Positions 1 to 9,209 are shown, numbered from the stretch's first letter. The stretch is 60,331 nucleotides of DNA from Bacteroidia bacterium (GCA_019695235.1 JAIBAI010000011.1:1-60331); one strand, 5' to 3'. Program-made: numbers and translations. Notes: generated by a model from the letters alone, not told the origin.

Positions 1-85
1 TGTCAATTATTAACTTCCTAATGTTTTGCAAAATTTCCTGAACATTGTTGGGAAACTGCTTTATGTATGTTTCAATTTCGTTCAT
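1..85 (-). CDS. DUF1801 (YdhG-like) protein, N-terminal fragment cut by window edge
   Basis: Reading leftward from an ATG at 85, the minus strand is open to the window edge (28 codons). The peptide begins MNEIETYIKQFPNNVQEIL and continues with an NIRKLI segment. This is the characteristic start of DUF1801/YdhG-family proteins, small alpha/beta proteins sometimes called iron chaperones, whose function is not established. The match rests only on this opening helix, so the family call is reasonable but not certain. The rest of the gene lies outside the window. Confidence 0.6.
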   Translation of the reverse strand, partial: MNEIETYIKQFPNNVQEILQNIRKLIID

Positions 86-239
86 AATTATCTGATGGTT
101 GTCTCGTCTGTTACAATGACCGCTAACTTACTTATATCCGAAGTTTTTTCACCAATCGTTTCGCATACAGAACACATGGGTGCGAAATTGGCGAAGTTCT
201 TCAATTGCGTGTTGCGGTTTATTTTTCATCTAGATTGAG

Positions 240-604
240 GCCCTTATTGCTAAAAAATACCTAACAGCAATTATACAAATTTTGTCAATTGAAAAATATT
301 TCAAGAATATTTCCTGATGGCATTTTGATATAGTTTCTTATTAATGAGGCAAATACCAATTTTGTACTTATCGCTTGTTGCATTTTTTTGATTATTTCAA
401 TCTTTTTCTTACCTGATTCTTTTAGTGGTTGCAACTTGAAAGTAGCACATAATCAGCATGGTATGATATTTTTTTTTGAAATTTTCCATCCTGAGTTGTA
501 AATAGTTCCCTTTTCTTACTACGCTATATGAAGCGGGCCGTAACCTCTAAAGTCTGTTTGCGTCTAATGCTTTTGAAACCAACCTACCTTAACTTTTGAA
601 TCCT
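240..604. other. AT-rich intergenic region
   Basis: About 360 bases without a convincing gene on either strand. It contains T-rich and A-rich runs and no stem-loop followed by a T-run that I would call a terminator. A loosely promoter-like AACTTTTG at 591-598 sits just before the ATG at 605, too close for a normal leader. Confidence 0.5.
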
Positions 605-820
605 ATGGAAACGCTCAATCAAAACGCAGAACCTACCTGGTCAGCATCGAAAAGAAAGAAATTCACAGTTACCCTTGCCGGGGTCTTCTTTATTTTCATT
701 GCTGTATTCTTTATCAGCCTCGATATGTTTATGCATACCGAAGCACAGGCAGCTGACAAAATACCATGCAACCCCCCGCACTGCATTGATACGCATGTGT
801 CAAAAAACCTTGCTAAATAG
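605..820 (+). CDS. Small single-pass membrane or secreted protein, unknown function
   Basis: 71 residues from the ATG at 605. The reading frame also opens at a TTG nine bases earlier, which is less likely. A polar, basic N-terminus of about 20 residues precedes one strong hydrophobic segment (roughly residues 22-41), then a short polar tail with two cysteines in a CNPPHC pattern. The layout fits a small membrane-anchored or exported peptide with its tail outside the cytoplasm. I recognise no family. It lies 59 bp before a T9SS cargo gene on the same strand, with a weak stem-loop between them, so partial co-transcription is possible. Confidence 0.45.
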   Translation: METLNQNAEPTWSASKRKKFTVTLAGVFFIFIAVFFISLDMFMHTEAQAADKIPCNPPHCIDTHVSKNLAK

Positions 821-833
821 CTTTTGAATGATG

Positions 834-865
834 ACCCGAAAGCTGCGTTTGCCATCGGGTTTTTG
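834..865 (+). terminator. Weak stem-loop with short T-run between the small gene and the T9SS gene
   Basis: ACCCGA (834-839) pairs with TCGGGT (855-860) across a 15-base loop and is followed by further T residues. A six-base stem with a short T-run would be a weak terminator or attenuator, limiting read-through into the gene at 880. Confidence 0.3.
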
Positions 866-879
866 ATTTATTCCGGCGA

Positions 880-2580
880 ATGAAAATGAAAAGTACTTCA
901 AGATTAAGAGTCACCACAAAGTTAAAAACGAGCCTTCGCCGTAGATTAATCATTGGTGCCGTTGGCTTTTGCATAGCAATTGCCACTTGCACAACCCTTA
1001 TTTTGAATTTTAATGCCGGTGATAGCCGGGCTTCTGAAATTGACGATGAACAACAGGAAATCGCATTGCAACTATTGCCTGTATGCTCTGAAAATCCTCT
1101 GACCCAGAAACGTTGGAAAATCATCAACCCAAATACCTACGACCTCCCTATTCAGTGGGATGTGTACCCTGAACTGCAAACTGGACTCCTGATTGCTCAT
1201 CCGGGTGAAAATTTTATCATTACCAATACCATCGAAGGCAGCAATGTGCTGCGCATACGCTGGCAAAATAAAAGTGGTGAATGGTTCGATTTGATGCAGC
1301 CTGCTTCTGCTGAAACCTGCCCTTCTTCTGGTTGCTACGCTACCGAAGTGGTGTCGTATTTCCCTGCAAAACGAAACGACGGAACTACCCTCCCGGCTGA
1401 ACAGCAAATGGTGTCTAAAGCCATCGGTGTACCACAGGGTAATGATGCCGCCGAATACGTTTCTCTTGGTTTCGGAGGCGAAATTACACTCAAATTTGCT
1501 GACCCAATTGCAAACGGACCCGGTGACGACCTTATGATTCATGAGTCTACCATGGGTGCAAAATCCTGCGAACGCTATCCGGAAAAAGCAATGGTATTTG
1601 CATCACAGGATGGATGCCATTTTATTTACCTCGGCGAAGCTTGCCAGGATGCCAGCTTCGACCTGGGTGCAATGAGCTGGATACGCTTTGTGAAACTGAA
1701 AGATATCAGCCCGGTAACTTATCCTTATGGCAATCAAACTGCTGATGGTTACGACCTTGATGCAATTCAATGCCTCAATGGCACCGCTAATACAACTCCT
1801 GATGATGGACTTGTTGCCGGATCTGCCCAAGAGGTAAGCCAATATGTTCAGGGTACCCGGAAAAATGGAACCAATATCCACCCCTCCAGAACAAACCCCG
1901 AAATGGCTTTGGGTGTACCACAAAACGACGACCTGGGTATCAACTTCGTTTCGCTCGGCTTTACAGGCATGATCGCACTGAAATTTGATTATGTTGTTTT
2001 TAACCGCGAAGGCAACGACCTGCAAGTAATCGAAACTTCTTATGGTATTGCTGAGTGTCAAATATACCCTGAGCAGGCTTTCTTTGAAGGCTCTCTCGAT
2101 GGCGAATCTTGGTTCGCAATGGGCGAGGTATGCCTCGATGGTGAACTCGACCTGGGAGCCGGTGTTTATGCAATTCAATATATAAGAGTTACTGACCGCT
2201 CTGCTGCAAGCAATTTCCCCAACTCTGCCGATGGCTTCGACCTCGACGGAATTATTGTACTCGATGATTGCCCCGGTCAGGCACGTATCCAAGCATTTGA
2301 TAATATTACTACCCCTGATGAAATAGCCGAAATTAAAATGTCGCCCAACCCATTCCGCGACATCAGTACCCTTGAATACGAAACAGGCTCTGTTGACGAA
2401 AGGGTGAATATCGCATTCTATAATTATGTCGGCCAAATGGTGCATAGCGAAAGAGTGAAAATTCCTAAAAATACCCGCTATCAGCACCCTATAAATGGCG
2501 GCGATTTGCCTAAAGGGGTGTATATCGTATCAGTCGAATCCGGCGGACAAAAACAAAGCATCAGGGTGATTAAAAACTGA
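880..2580 (+). CDS. Secreted protein with two tandem surface-protein domains and a T9SS type A sorting domain
   Basis: 566 residues. A basic N-terminus and hydrophobic segment (about residues 23-43) look like a signal peptide or anchor. The body holds two homologous domains of about 145 residues each (about 148-300 and 318-465). Both share an ALGVPQ/AIGVPQ opening, a YVSLGF or FVSLGF strand, a GDDL/GNDL turn and a closing DGYDLDAI or DGFDLDGI motif. The last 80 residues (from MSPNPFRDIS to the terminal RVIKN) form a type A T9SS sorting domain, so the protein should cross the outer membrane and be attached or released. The repeated domain is also present in the cobalamin-locus protein at 27471-28469. 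Its ligand is unknown. Confidence 0.85.
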   Translation: MKMKSTSRLRVTTKLKTSLRRRLIIGAVGFCIAIATCTTLILNFNAGDSRASEIDDEQQEIALQLLPVCSENPLTQKRWKIINPNTYDLPIQWDVYPELQTGLLIAHPGENFIITNTIEGSNVLRIRWQNKSGEWFDLMQPASAETCPSSGCYATEVVSYFPAKRNDGTTLPAEQQMVSKAIGVPQGNDAAEYVSLGFGGEITLKFADPIANGPGDDLMIHESTMGAKSCERYPEKAMVFASQDGCHFIYLGEACQDASFDLGAMSWIRFVKLKDISPVTYPYGNQTADGYDLDAIQCLNGTANTTPDDGLVAGSAQEVSQYVQGTRKNGTNIHPSRTNPEMALGVPQNDDLGINFVSLGFTGMIALKFDYVVFNREGNDLQVIETSYGIAECQIYPEQAFFEGSLDGESWFAMGEVCLDGELDLGAGVYAIQYIRVTDRSAASNFPNSADGFDLDGIIVLDDCPGQARIQAFDNITTPDEIAEIKMSPNPFRDISTLEYETGSVDERVNIAFYNYVGQMVHSERVKIPKNTRYQHPINGGDLPKGVYIVSVESGGQKQSIRVIKN

Positions 2581-2691
2581 TGAATTGATTCACGCAGCCC
2601 CCTGTCAGTAAAATATAACCGGAAATGTAAAATATTTTTGGTTGGTCAGGCGTATTTGCGTAGGTTTGATGCAGTTTTCAAACTTACAATT

Positions 2692-3066
2692 ATGCTTTTC
2701 TCACGCGATAAAACAGAGCATTATACTATCCTGAAAGTTCAGACAGATAAGCTCGACAGCACAGTTGCCCCTGAGTTGAAATCAGAAATGCTGCTTATCA
2801 ACAAAGAAGGCGTAGTAAACATTATTCTCGACCTGAGCGATGCGCGCTATTGCGACTCATCCGGCCTTTCTTCAATCCTTGTAGGTAACAGACTTTGCAA
2901 AAATGGCAACGGAATCCTTGTGCTTGCCGGATTGCAACCCTCTGTGATGAAACTCATTACCATCTCTCAACTCAGTCCGGTACTCACCATTACGCCAACC
3001 GTAAGCGAAGCCATTGACTACCTCTTCATGGAGTCAATCGAAAAAGATATCACCCAAAACGACTAA
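2692..3066 (+). CDS. STAS-domain protein (anti-sigma factor antagonist type)
   Basis: 124 residues from the ATG at 2692; a TTG 54 bases upstream keeps the frame open but would add an atypical extension. The sequence is a single STAS domain: a beta strand ending in a KSEM helix, then the signature DLSDARYCDSSGLSSIL. There the serine pair after the aspartate is the place where SpoIIAA-like antagonists are phosphorylated. Proteins of this type bind anti-sigma kinases or act in partner-switching modules. No kinase or phosphatase partner is adjacent, so the pathway is unknown. It lies between two T9SS cargo genes on the same strand, 12 bp before the next one. Confidence 0.8.
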   Translation: MLFSRDKTEHYTILKVQTDKLDSTVAPELKSEMLLINKEGVVNIILDLSDARYCDSSGLSSILVGNRLCKNGNGILVLAGLQPSVMKLITISQLSPVLTITPTVSEAIDYLFMESIEKDITQND

Positions 3067-3078
3067 ATAAACCACAAA

Positions 3079-3963
3079 ATGCAAAAACAACTCCTACTTA
3101 TCTTCCTTTCTGTTTTCGCCGGATACAATCTGGCAATTGCCCAATGTACCCCTAACCCCCAATACGCCGATTCATCTTCCGGAGTATGGCCAAGTATTCA
3201 ACAAAATCTGCCTTGCGCTTTTGCTGATAATCCGAACGGATATTCAACTACGATCGACCTCAAAACAATAAGCGATACAACCATTTCATACATGAGCATG
3301 TCTGCCAGTGTTCGCGTGAAAGCAGTTAAAATTGTGAGTGTAAGCGGTATGCCGGATGGATTTACATTTTCTCCCGATAAACCAGTTTGGGAAAATGGGG
3401 GAGTTAGACCTGACTTTACCCCGGTTCAGGGATGTATCCAAATCGCTGCCCCCGCAGCTGCCGTTCAACAGGCAAGCATGGCAAATCCGGGTGGCCACGA
3501 CTTTAACCTTACTATCGTAGTAGATATGCTCGTTGATACAGTAATCGGCCTCCCAATTCCACTGCCTGTAAACAACAAATGGCTGTCTGAAATAAACCAG
3601 GCCCCTTTGAAACCTATTGACGTGGTGGGCTATCAAATCAGAGTGCGCAGCACAACAAGCGAATGTGGCCCCCAAATACCCAGCGCCCTCAGTGAAGTGC
3701 TTGCAGCAGGTCAAATGAAAGTATTCCCAAATCCGGCACATAACAATACTGCTATTAGCTTTAACAGTGCAACTGCTGGAAATACAACTGTTTCAGTTTT
3801 TAATGCCGCCGGAAGCCTTGTTGAACAACGTACCGTAAATGCAAGCCAGGGCCAAAATACACTGAACCTGCAAACACAGCAGTACGCTAACGGATTCTAC
3901 CATTTCATTGTAAACACCCCGACCAACGTAATGCATGGCTCTTTTGTAAAGTCAGCCAACTAA
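3079..3963 (+). CDS. Secreted protein with T9SS type A sorting domain
   Basis: 294 residues. It starts with a clear signal peptide (MQKQLLLIFLSVFAGYNLAI, then a likely cut after AQ). The middle (about 25-205) is an all-beta domain that I cannot place in a functional family. It contains several Pro-rich turns and two cysteine-containing segments. The final 80 residues begin at MKVFPNPAHNNTAISF and contain SVFNAAGSLV and GFYHFIVNT, the usual strand pattern of a type A T9SS sorting domain. Export through the T9SS to the cell surface or medium is therefore expected; what it binds or cleaves is not visible. A strong terminator follows. Confidence 0.75.
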   Translation: MQKQLLLIFLSVFAGYNLAIAQCTPNPQYADSSSGVWPSIQQNLPCAFADNPNGYSTTIDLKTISDTTISYMSMSASVRVKAVKIVSVSGMPDGFTFSPDKPVWENGGVRPDFTPVQGCIQIAAPAAAVQQASMANPGGHDFNLTIVVDMLVDTVIGLPIPLPVNNKWLSEINQAPLKPIDVVGYQIRVRSTTSECGPQIPSALSEVLAAGQMKVFPNPAHNNTAISFNSATAGNTTVSVFNAAGSLVEQRTVNASQGQNTLNLQTQQYANGFYHFIVNTPTNVMHGSFVKSAN

Positions 3964-3978
3964 TTATTTGAATACCCT

Positions 3979-4020
3979 AAAAAAGAGGCCGTTTTCGTAC
4001 AGAAAACGGCCTCTTTTTTA
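3979..4020. terminator. Strong bidirectional terminator
   Basis: AAAGAGGCCGTTTTC (from about 3981) pairs perfectly with GAAAACGGCCTCTTT across a five-base loop, flanked by A and T runs. It sits between convergent genes (T9SS protein on plus, MATE exporter on minus) and can serve both. Confidence 0.9.
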
Positions 4021-4087
4021 TTGCTTAACGCATGCTGTCTGCTATGCCGAACCAGGCCTGAGGCCCTAAACTGGCAGAATGCTGCTA

Positions 4088-5434
4088 CTACACACCGCTG
4101 CCACGCCGCCACCTCCCCGAAGCCATATACCAGTACGATACCAAGCCCAATAGTAAAAAATACAAAACCTCCGTCAGCCAAACCTCATGTACTTTTGCTC
4201 CGGGCCTGCTGCCAACATACCAGGCAAACAAAACATAAATGGCAATGGTGATGCTCTCTGCCAGCAAGGCAAAACGCGTGTTCCCACTGCCGGTAACTCC
4301 GCTGAAATAGGTCATTGACCAGGCGAAAAGTACCAGTGAACAACTTATTACCTGTAAGGTCGGCACACTGTTGGCAATGAAACCAGCGTCTAAGGCCTTC
4401 CCGGCTGCCAGACCAACAATCCATTCGGGGAAAAATAGGTTCGGAATAATTAATACAAGTGACGAGCCAAATGAAAGCAGAAATACCTTGCGTAAACTCG
4501 GCATAACACCACTGCCGGCACCACTTCCGATGAGATAACTCACAACAGTATTGGCTGCCGCATTGAAACCCCAGAATGGCACCATCTCAAACATGTATAT
4601 TATCCTTATTATCACCGAGATGGCTAATGCCTGCTCGCCCAAACGCTCAATCACCAGAAAAAATACAAACCATCCGGCATGTGAAAGAAAAAACTGAAAC
4701 ATCACCGGCGATGCAATCCTGCTGACCTGCCTGATTACTGCCTCCTTGAGCTTCATGTCACGGAAAAGCGAAAACTCCTTTGCAGAACCTTTGTACCACA
4801 TATACCCCACAAAACTCACAGCACCAATGGCTTCGGCTATTGAACTGGCCATGCCTGAACCACTGATGCCCAATGCCGGAAAACCAAAATGACCAAAAAT
4901 CAAGGCATAATTGAAAAATACATTGGCCACAGCAGTAATAATCGTGGTCAGGGTTATCACCAGCGCACTTGATACACCAATATATAACGACCTGAATGCC
5001 AAGCCGAAAAATGCAAAAACAATGCCCCATGCCCGCTGATCAAGAAACGCAATGGTTTGCCCGTACACCGCCTCAGAATGAATAATCAGGCGCAATAAGG
5101 TCGGACTAAACACCTCCATCACCGCCCAGAGCAACAAACTCATCGCCATTAAAATTTGAAGACTGCTATTAAATACCTGCCCAATAGCCGGTAAGTTCTT
5201 CTCACCATGCCTGCGGGCAATTAATATCTGCACCCCGGTAGAGAAACCAAAGCCCAATACAAACAAGGTGTTGTAATACAGACCTCCCAAACCAACCGCA
5301 TCTAACGACACCGCATCAACCCCTGCCATAAACAGCGCATCAGTGGCTAATATCACATTTTGGGCTATGGCACCAATGATAATCGGAATGGCTAAATGAA
5401 GAATGTGACGGTACGAACCGGCTGTGAATTTCAT
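4088..5434 (-). CDS. MATE family multidrug/cation antiporter
   Basis: 448 residues from the ATG at 5434; the frame also opens at a TTG at 5449, less likely. About twelve hydrophobic segments are arranged as two related halves. The N-terminus has the MATE pattern (HILHLAIPIIIGAIAQNVI, then TDALFMAG). Members use a Na+ or H+ gradient to export cationic drugs and metabolites across the inner membrane. The gene is convergent with the upstream T9SS gene and divergent from the lipoprotein at 5497. Substrate cannot be read from the sequence. Confidence 0.85.
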   Translation of the reverse strand: MKFTAGSYRHILHLAIPIIIGAIAQNVILATDALFMAGVDAVSLDAVGLGGLYYNTLFVLGFGFSTGVQILIARRHGEKNLPAIGQVFNSSLQILMAMSLLLWAVMEVFSPTLLRLIIHSEAVYGQTIAFLDQRAWGIVFAFFGLAFRSLYIGVSSALVITLTTIITAVANVFFNYALIFGHFGFPALGISGSGMASSIAEAIGAVSFVGYMWYKGSAKEFSLFRDMKLKEAVIRQVSRIASPVMFQFFLSHAGWFVFFLVIERLGEQALAISVIIRIIYMFEMVPFWGFNAAANTVVSYLIGSGAGSGVMPSLRKVFLLSFGSSLVLIIPNLFFPEWIVGLAAGKALDAGFIANSVPTLQVISCSLVLFAWSMTYFSGVTGSGNTRFALLAESITIAIYVLFAWYVGSRPGAKVHEVWLTEVLYFLLLGLVSYWYMASGRWRRGSGV

Positions 5435-5462
5435 CCTGCAAAGAAACAACCTTCCGGCGGCT

Positions 5463-5470
5463 TATCTTTG
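5463..5470 (+). promoter_or_regulatory. Bacteroidota -7 box TATCTTTG
   Basis: Exact match to TAnnTTTG, 26 bases before the ATG at 5497, giving a leader of about 20 nt. Confidence 0.6.
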
Positions 5471-5496
5471 ACGAAATTTTTTACAAAATCGCCTTC

Positions 5497-6549
5497 ATGA
5501 AAGTTAATACTTGCAGTAAAATAAATAGATGGATTATTGGCCTTGCTTTTTTGCTGTTACCTGTACTCAATGCCTGCAAGAAAGAAACGCCCGAAACACC
5601 CATTGAACAGGCCAAGTCAGGAAAGTCGGTGTTCGTACTCAATGAAGGTACATTTAACTGGGGAAATGCCAGCCTTGACCTGATTAATACCGAAACAGGT
5701 ACTTTGACCGAAGATGTTTTCATGACAGCTAACAAACGTCCACTGGGTGATGTGTTGCAATCTTTGACTTTTATTGACAAACAGGCATGGCTGGTGGTCA
5801 ATAATTCAATGAAAATCGAAAGAATCAATCCCGAAAATTTTATATCTACCGGAATAATTCAGCCGCTGACATCACCACGCTACCTGTTGCCTTTAGAAAA
5901 TAAAGTATATGTTAGTGACTTATACGCCGATAAAATTCATATCCTCAACCGACAAACAGGAGCAATTACCGGAGGTGTCAAATGTAGTGGATGGACGGAA
6001 GAAATGCTGCTTGTAAATAACCAGGTGTGGGTATGTAATGTACGCAAAGCAAAGGTCTATGTGATTGACCCCCAGGCTGATGTTATTACAGATTCAATCA
6101 CCGTAGGCGATGCCCCACGCTCAATTGTACAGGATAATAAAGGGCAGGTATGGGTTTTATGCGAAGGTAAAATCCCACCGGGCGAAACAACCGGCAGCCT
6201 CTGGAAAATTGATGCCCAAAGCCGGATGGTCTTGTCCTCTTTTACCTTTCCGGCGAAAAGCCACCCTTCGGCTTTGTGTACCAATGCTGATAAATCAAGC
6301 CTGCTGTTCCTGCTAAACGGACTTTATCAAATGCCGGTGGATGCAGCAAACCTTCCCGACAAACCCTGGATTGAACAAGAACAACGCTTATTCTATGGCC
6401 TTGCAGTGAACCCCGCTGATAATACCATCTGGCTGAGTGATGCAAAAGATTATGTGCAAAAGGGTGAAGTAATACAATTGAACCCCGAAGGCACCATCAA
6501 AGCAAGCTGGAAAGCAGGCGTTGCCCCGCGTGCTTTTTATTTCTATTAA
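5497..6549 (+). CDS. Surface or periplasmic lipoprotein with YncE/DUF5074-like beta-propeller
   Basis: 350 residues. The signal peptide ends in a lipobox (PVLNAC, Cys at residue 27) followed by Lys-Lys-Glu, so the mature protein is lipid-anchored. The rest consists of repeating beta strands typical of a YncE-like propeller. It opens with VFVLNEGTFNWGNASLDLIN, the style of DUF5074 proteins. In gut Bacteroides, the cobalamin-binding surface lipoprotein BtuG is a propeller of this general kind. This gene is not in the riboswitch-controlled cobalamin operon 22 kb away and has no riboswitch of its own, so a BtuG role is only a hypothesis. It has its own -7 box and is convergent with kup. Confidence 0.7.
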   Translation: MKVNTCSKINRWIIGLAFLLLPVLNACKKETPETPIEQAKSGKSVFVLNEGTFNWGNASLDLINTETGTLTEDVFMTANKRPLGDVLQSLTFIDKQAWLVVNNSMKIERINPENFISTGIIQPLTSPRYLLPLENKVYVSDLYADKIHILNRQTGAITGGVKCSGWTEEMLLVNNQVWVCNVRKAKVYVIDPQADVITDSITVGDAPRSIVQDNKGQVWVLCEGKIPPGETTGSLWKIDAQSRMVLSSFTFPAKSHPSALCTNADKSSLLFLLNGLYQMPVDAANLPDKPWIEQEQRLFYGLAVNPADNTIWLSDAKDYVQKGEVIQLNPEGTIKASWKAGVAPRAFYFY

Positions 6550-6561
6550 ACCACTCTTAAC

Positions 6562-8514
6562 TCAACCAATCCGCTTCAGATGGATGTCGCGGGTAGGAGC
6601 GATGATCATTGGTACCTTCTCAATATAAACCGAGCTGGTATCCAGACCAAATGCCCGCTCTTCTGATAAGCTGATATTCTTTAAGAAGAAGTATATGTCT
6701 AACACAATCTTCTCGTAAAAGGGCAACTCGTTCTCATTCGAAAGAAAACGCTCCAATACAATAAACTTGAAATCGCCAATCACCTGATTCTTGTTCAACG
6801 ACTCGTACCGGCTTACAATGTCAACCTCCCCGGCCTTTACCATGTCAGATACTACCTGCCTAAACATCAGATTGATACGGGGGGCTACCCTGAAACCTAA
6901 ATTGAAATCAACCCTGATAACCGTGTCTTCTACAATCTCTGTCACCTTGTAATCCATCCGGTGCGGCTCATCTACCAGATTTACATGCAGAAACCAATAG
7001 ATGTCAGCACGTTTGGGCTGCTTTTGTAATATTGAATAAATAATCTTCGATTCAACCTGCTCACGAATATTGGCGCTGGTAAGAAATACCAGATGGGTGG
7101 CGTATTTCGGAATGCTAAGATCCTGCTTGAGGTCTTTCAGCATCGGTAAATAATCATACAAATCAGCAAACTCAACATAACTGTTCCTGATCTTCCGGGC
7201 ATCATACCAAATCCACATTATCAACGCCAGTACCGAAGCAATCATCAATGAAATCCATGCGCCTTCGGTAAATTTACTCATGTTGGCAATTAAGAATGAA
7301 AATTCAATCATAAAGTACAAACCGATGAAACCATAAATGATTACCGGACTGTATTGCCGCATACCCATGAAATAAATAAGTAAAGTTGACGACATCATCA
7401 TCCCGATGATGATGGTTAACCCATAGGCCGCCTCCATGTGCCCTGAATCTTTAAAATAGAGCACCACTGCCGTGCATCCGGCAAAAAGCAACCAGTTTAC
7501 TGAAGGTATATATAGTTGCCCACGTAATTCAGTCGGATAATTGATGCGAACTTTTGGCCATAAATTCAACCTGATTGCCTCGTTTATTAATGTAAACGAA
7601 CCACTGATAAGCGCCTGACTGGCAACAATCGTGGCAATGGTCGAAATAACAAAACCTGTATAGAAAAACCACGAAGGCATAATCTCATAAAATGGGTTAA
7701 GGCCTTCGGCAATATGTTGACCATTCAAATGTTGAAGCAACCAGGCCCCCTGCCCGAAATAATTAAGTAACAATGAAGTCTTCACAAATACCCAAGTGGC
7801 ACGTATATTGCGCTTACCACAATGCCCCAAATCAGAATAGAGTGCTTCGGCTCCGGTGGTACACAGAAAAACTGCCCCTAAAATCCAGAACCCATGAGGG
7901 TAAGCTACCAACAAATGGTAGGCATAGGCCGGATTGATGGCTTCAAAGATTTCCGGCATGCCTGCTATCTGGTTGATGCCAAGCATACTTAACATTGAAA
8001 ACCAAATGAACATCACCGGCCCAAACATCTTGCCAATTGACTTGGTGCCAAACTGCTGAATGGCAAAAAGCAAAAATAATATCCCGATAATGATGGGTAC
8101 AGTATTGATTCCGGGATAAGGCTCACGCAAACCTTCAATGGCTGATGCCACCGAAATGGCCGGAGTGATGATGCCTTCACCCAATAAGGCCGCCCCCCCG
8201 ATTATTGCCGGAAATAACAACCATTTAACCTTGGTACGCCGCACTAAAGTGTACAACGAAAAAATCCCGCCTTCACCCTTGTTGTCTGCTCTTAAGGTGA
8301 GAACAATGTATTTTAAGGTGGTTTGAAGCGTCAATGTCCAGAATATACACGAAATAGCCCCCAAAACCAATTCATGGCTGATGGTGCGCTCACCCACAAT
8401 CGCTTTCATAACATACAGGGGCGAAGTGCCGATATCACCGTAAATGATACCCAGTGTCACTACTAATCCCGCTAATGTGATACGGTTTATCTTCGAATGT
8501 TGTACCCCTGCCAT
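6562..8514 (-). CDS. kup: KUP-type low-affinity potassium transporter
   Basis: 650 residues, the usual length for Kup. The N-terminal membrane part carries the hallmark GIIYGDIGTSPLYVM in the first transmembrane helix and GEGGIFSLY in the loop after the second, with about twelve helices to residue 455. A soluble C-terminal domain of about 190 residues follows. These proteins import K+ with protons across the inner membrane. The ATG at 8514 follows a TAATTTTG -7 box on the minus strand (8535-8542). It is monocistronic and convergent with the lipoprotein gene. Confidence 0.93.
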   Translation of the reverse strand: MAGVQHSKINRITLAGLVVTLGIIYGDIGTSPLYVMKAIVGERTISHELVLGAISCIFWTLTLQTTLKYIVLTLRADNKGEGGIFSLYTLVRRTKVKWLLFPAIIGGAALLGEGIITPAISVASAIEGLREPYPGINTVPIIIGILFLLFAIQQFGTKSIGKMFGPVMFIWFSMLSMLGINQIAGMPEIFEAINPAYAYHLLVAYPHGFWILGAVFLCTTGAEALYSDLGHCGKRNIRATWVFVKTSLLLNYFGQGAWLLQHLNGQHIAEGLNPFYEIMPSWFFYTGFVISTIATIVASQALISGSFTLINEAIRLNLWPKVRINYPTELRGQLYIPSVNWLLFAGCTAVVLYFKDSGHMEAAYGLTIIIGMMMSSTLLIYFMGMRQYSPVIIYGFIGLYFMIEFSFLIANMSKFTEGAWISLMIASVLALIMWIWYDARKIRNSYVEFADLYDYLPMLKDLKQDLSIPKYATHLVFLTSANIREQVESKIIYSILQKQPKRADIYWFLHVNLVDEPHRMDYKVTEIVEDTVIRVDFNLGFRVAPRINLMFRQVVSDMVKAGEVDIVSRYESLNKNQVIGDFKFIVLERFLSNENELPFYEKIVLDIYFFLKNISLSEERAFGLDTSSVYIEKVPMIIAPTRDIHLKRIG

Positions 8515-8534
8515 GTTTTGAGCAAATAAGGCCG

Positions 8535-8542
8535 CAAAATTA
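8535..8542 (-). promoter_or_regulatory. -7 box TAATTTTG for kup
   Basis: Exact TAnnTTTG on the minus strand, 20 bases before the kup ATG. No good -33 TTTG was found at the usual distance. Confidence 0.5.
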
Positions 8543-8713
8543 TCTGCTTTTGGCCTTTACTTGTTAGGTATTTGCAAATATTTCAAATGCGCTATAATAC
8601 ATTACCAAAACTTAACAATTTTAAATAGCTGATAGTCAAGTTGATATGTGCAAATCATACCTCATATCATCGCTAATGTTAAGCCAATGTTAACATTTAG
8701 TAAATAAATTGTG

Positions 8714-8721
8714 TAACTTTG
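8714..8721 (+). promoter_or_regulatory. -7 box TAACTTTG for the MORN-repeat gene
   Basis: Exact TAnnTTTG match, 27 bases before the ATG at 8749. The TTG at its end opens a longer reading frame but lies inside the promoter, which argues for the downstream ATG as the true start. Confidence 0.65.
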
Positions 8722-8748
8722 CGTTATTCAATTCAGTTTAACAAGAAA

Positions 8749-9159
8749 ATGTGTGCTATGAGAAGTCTGATTGTTTTAGCGTTTTTTATCATGTCGCTGG
8801 GCCTGACAGCCCAAAACAGAGAAGTACGTACCTATTATGACAATGGTACCCTCAAATCAACCTATCGTTATACCAGCGCAAGCAATTACGAGGTTACAAA
8901 TTACTATCCTTCCGGCAAAATCATGGAATCCGGCCGCTTTATCAACGGAAAAATGGATGGCGCATGGACAAGCTATGCAGTTAACGGCATACGTACCAGC
9001 GAAGGCCTGTATAAAAACGGTGAAAAAATTGGCGAATGGAAACTTTACGACGATAACGGTAGCCTGCGCCAAAAACTTGTCTATGAAGCCAATCGCGTCA
9101 TAAACAGTACACCCTACCACAGACCTGCTAACGCTGTCGCAGAGTCACATATTCATTGA
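8749..9159 (+). CDS. Exported MORN-repeat (YwqK-like) protein
   Basis: 136 residues from the ATG at 8749; the ATG at 8758 is an equally good start. A signal peptide (hydrophobic run ending SLGLTAQ) precedes about four MORN-like repeats of the form YxNGxxKxxxxY..G (YDNGTLKSTY, YPSGKIMESG, YKNGEKIGEW, YDDNGSLRQK). Such repeats are frequent in Bacteroidota exported proteins and are often labelled YwqK-family antitoxins, but no toxin partner is visible here. Function is unknown. It is followed at once by a terminator. A second protein of this type is at 31736-32161. Confidence 0.75.
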   Translation: MCAMRSLIVLAFFIMSLGLTAQNREVRTYYDNGTLKSTYRYTSASNYEVTNYYPSGKIMESGRFINGKMDGAWTSYAVNGIRTSEGLYKNGEKIGEWKLYDDNGSLRQKLVYEANRVINSTPYHRPANAVAESHIH

Positions 9160-9177
9160 GCTAATCAATAAAATTTT

Positions 9178-9209
9178 AAACGCCTCCCGCAAAGAGGCGT
9201 TTTTTTTTG
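9178..9209 (+). terminator. Rho-independent terminator after the MORN-repeat gene
   Basis: ACGCCTC pairs with GAGGCGT across a seven-base loop, followed by nine T residues. The T-run ends in the TTTG that also serves as the -33 element of the serC promoter. Confidence 0.85.

Noticed and set aside
26-238. Plus-strand open frame of 70 codons at the left edge
   Set aside because: It overlaps the better-supported DUF1801 start on the minus strand, has no recognisable domain and no promoter. A 29-codon minus-strand frame at 88-177 with a CxxC was also left out for lack of support.
1603-2487. Long minus-strand open frame (294 codons) opposite the T9SS gene
   Set aside because: It is the antisense of a clearly coding gene with signal peptide, repeats and sorting domain; its own translation has no family resemblance.
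8719-9159. MORN-repeat genes as antitoxins of a toxin-antitoxin pair
   Set aside because: No adjacent small toxin gene is present at either locus; the name comes only from automatic family labels.
3979-9209. Inverted repeats at 3979 and 9178 as small mobile elements
   Set aside because: Each is a simple stem followed by a T-run directly behind a gene, so they are terminators.
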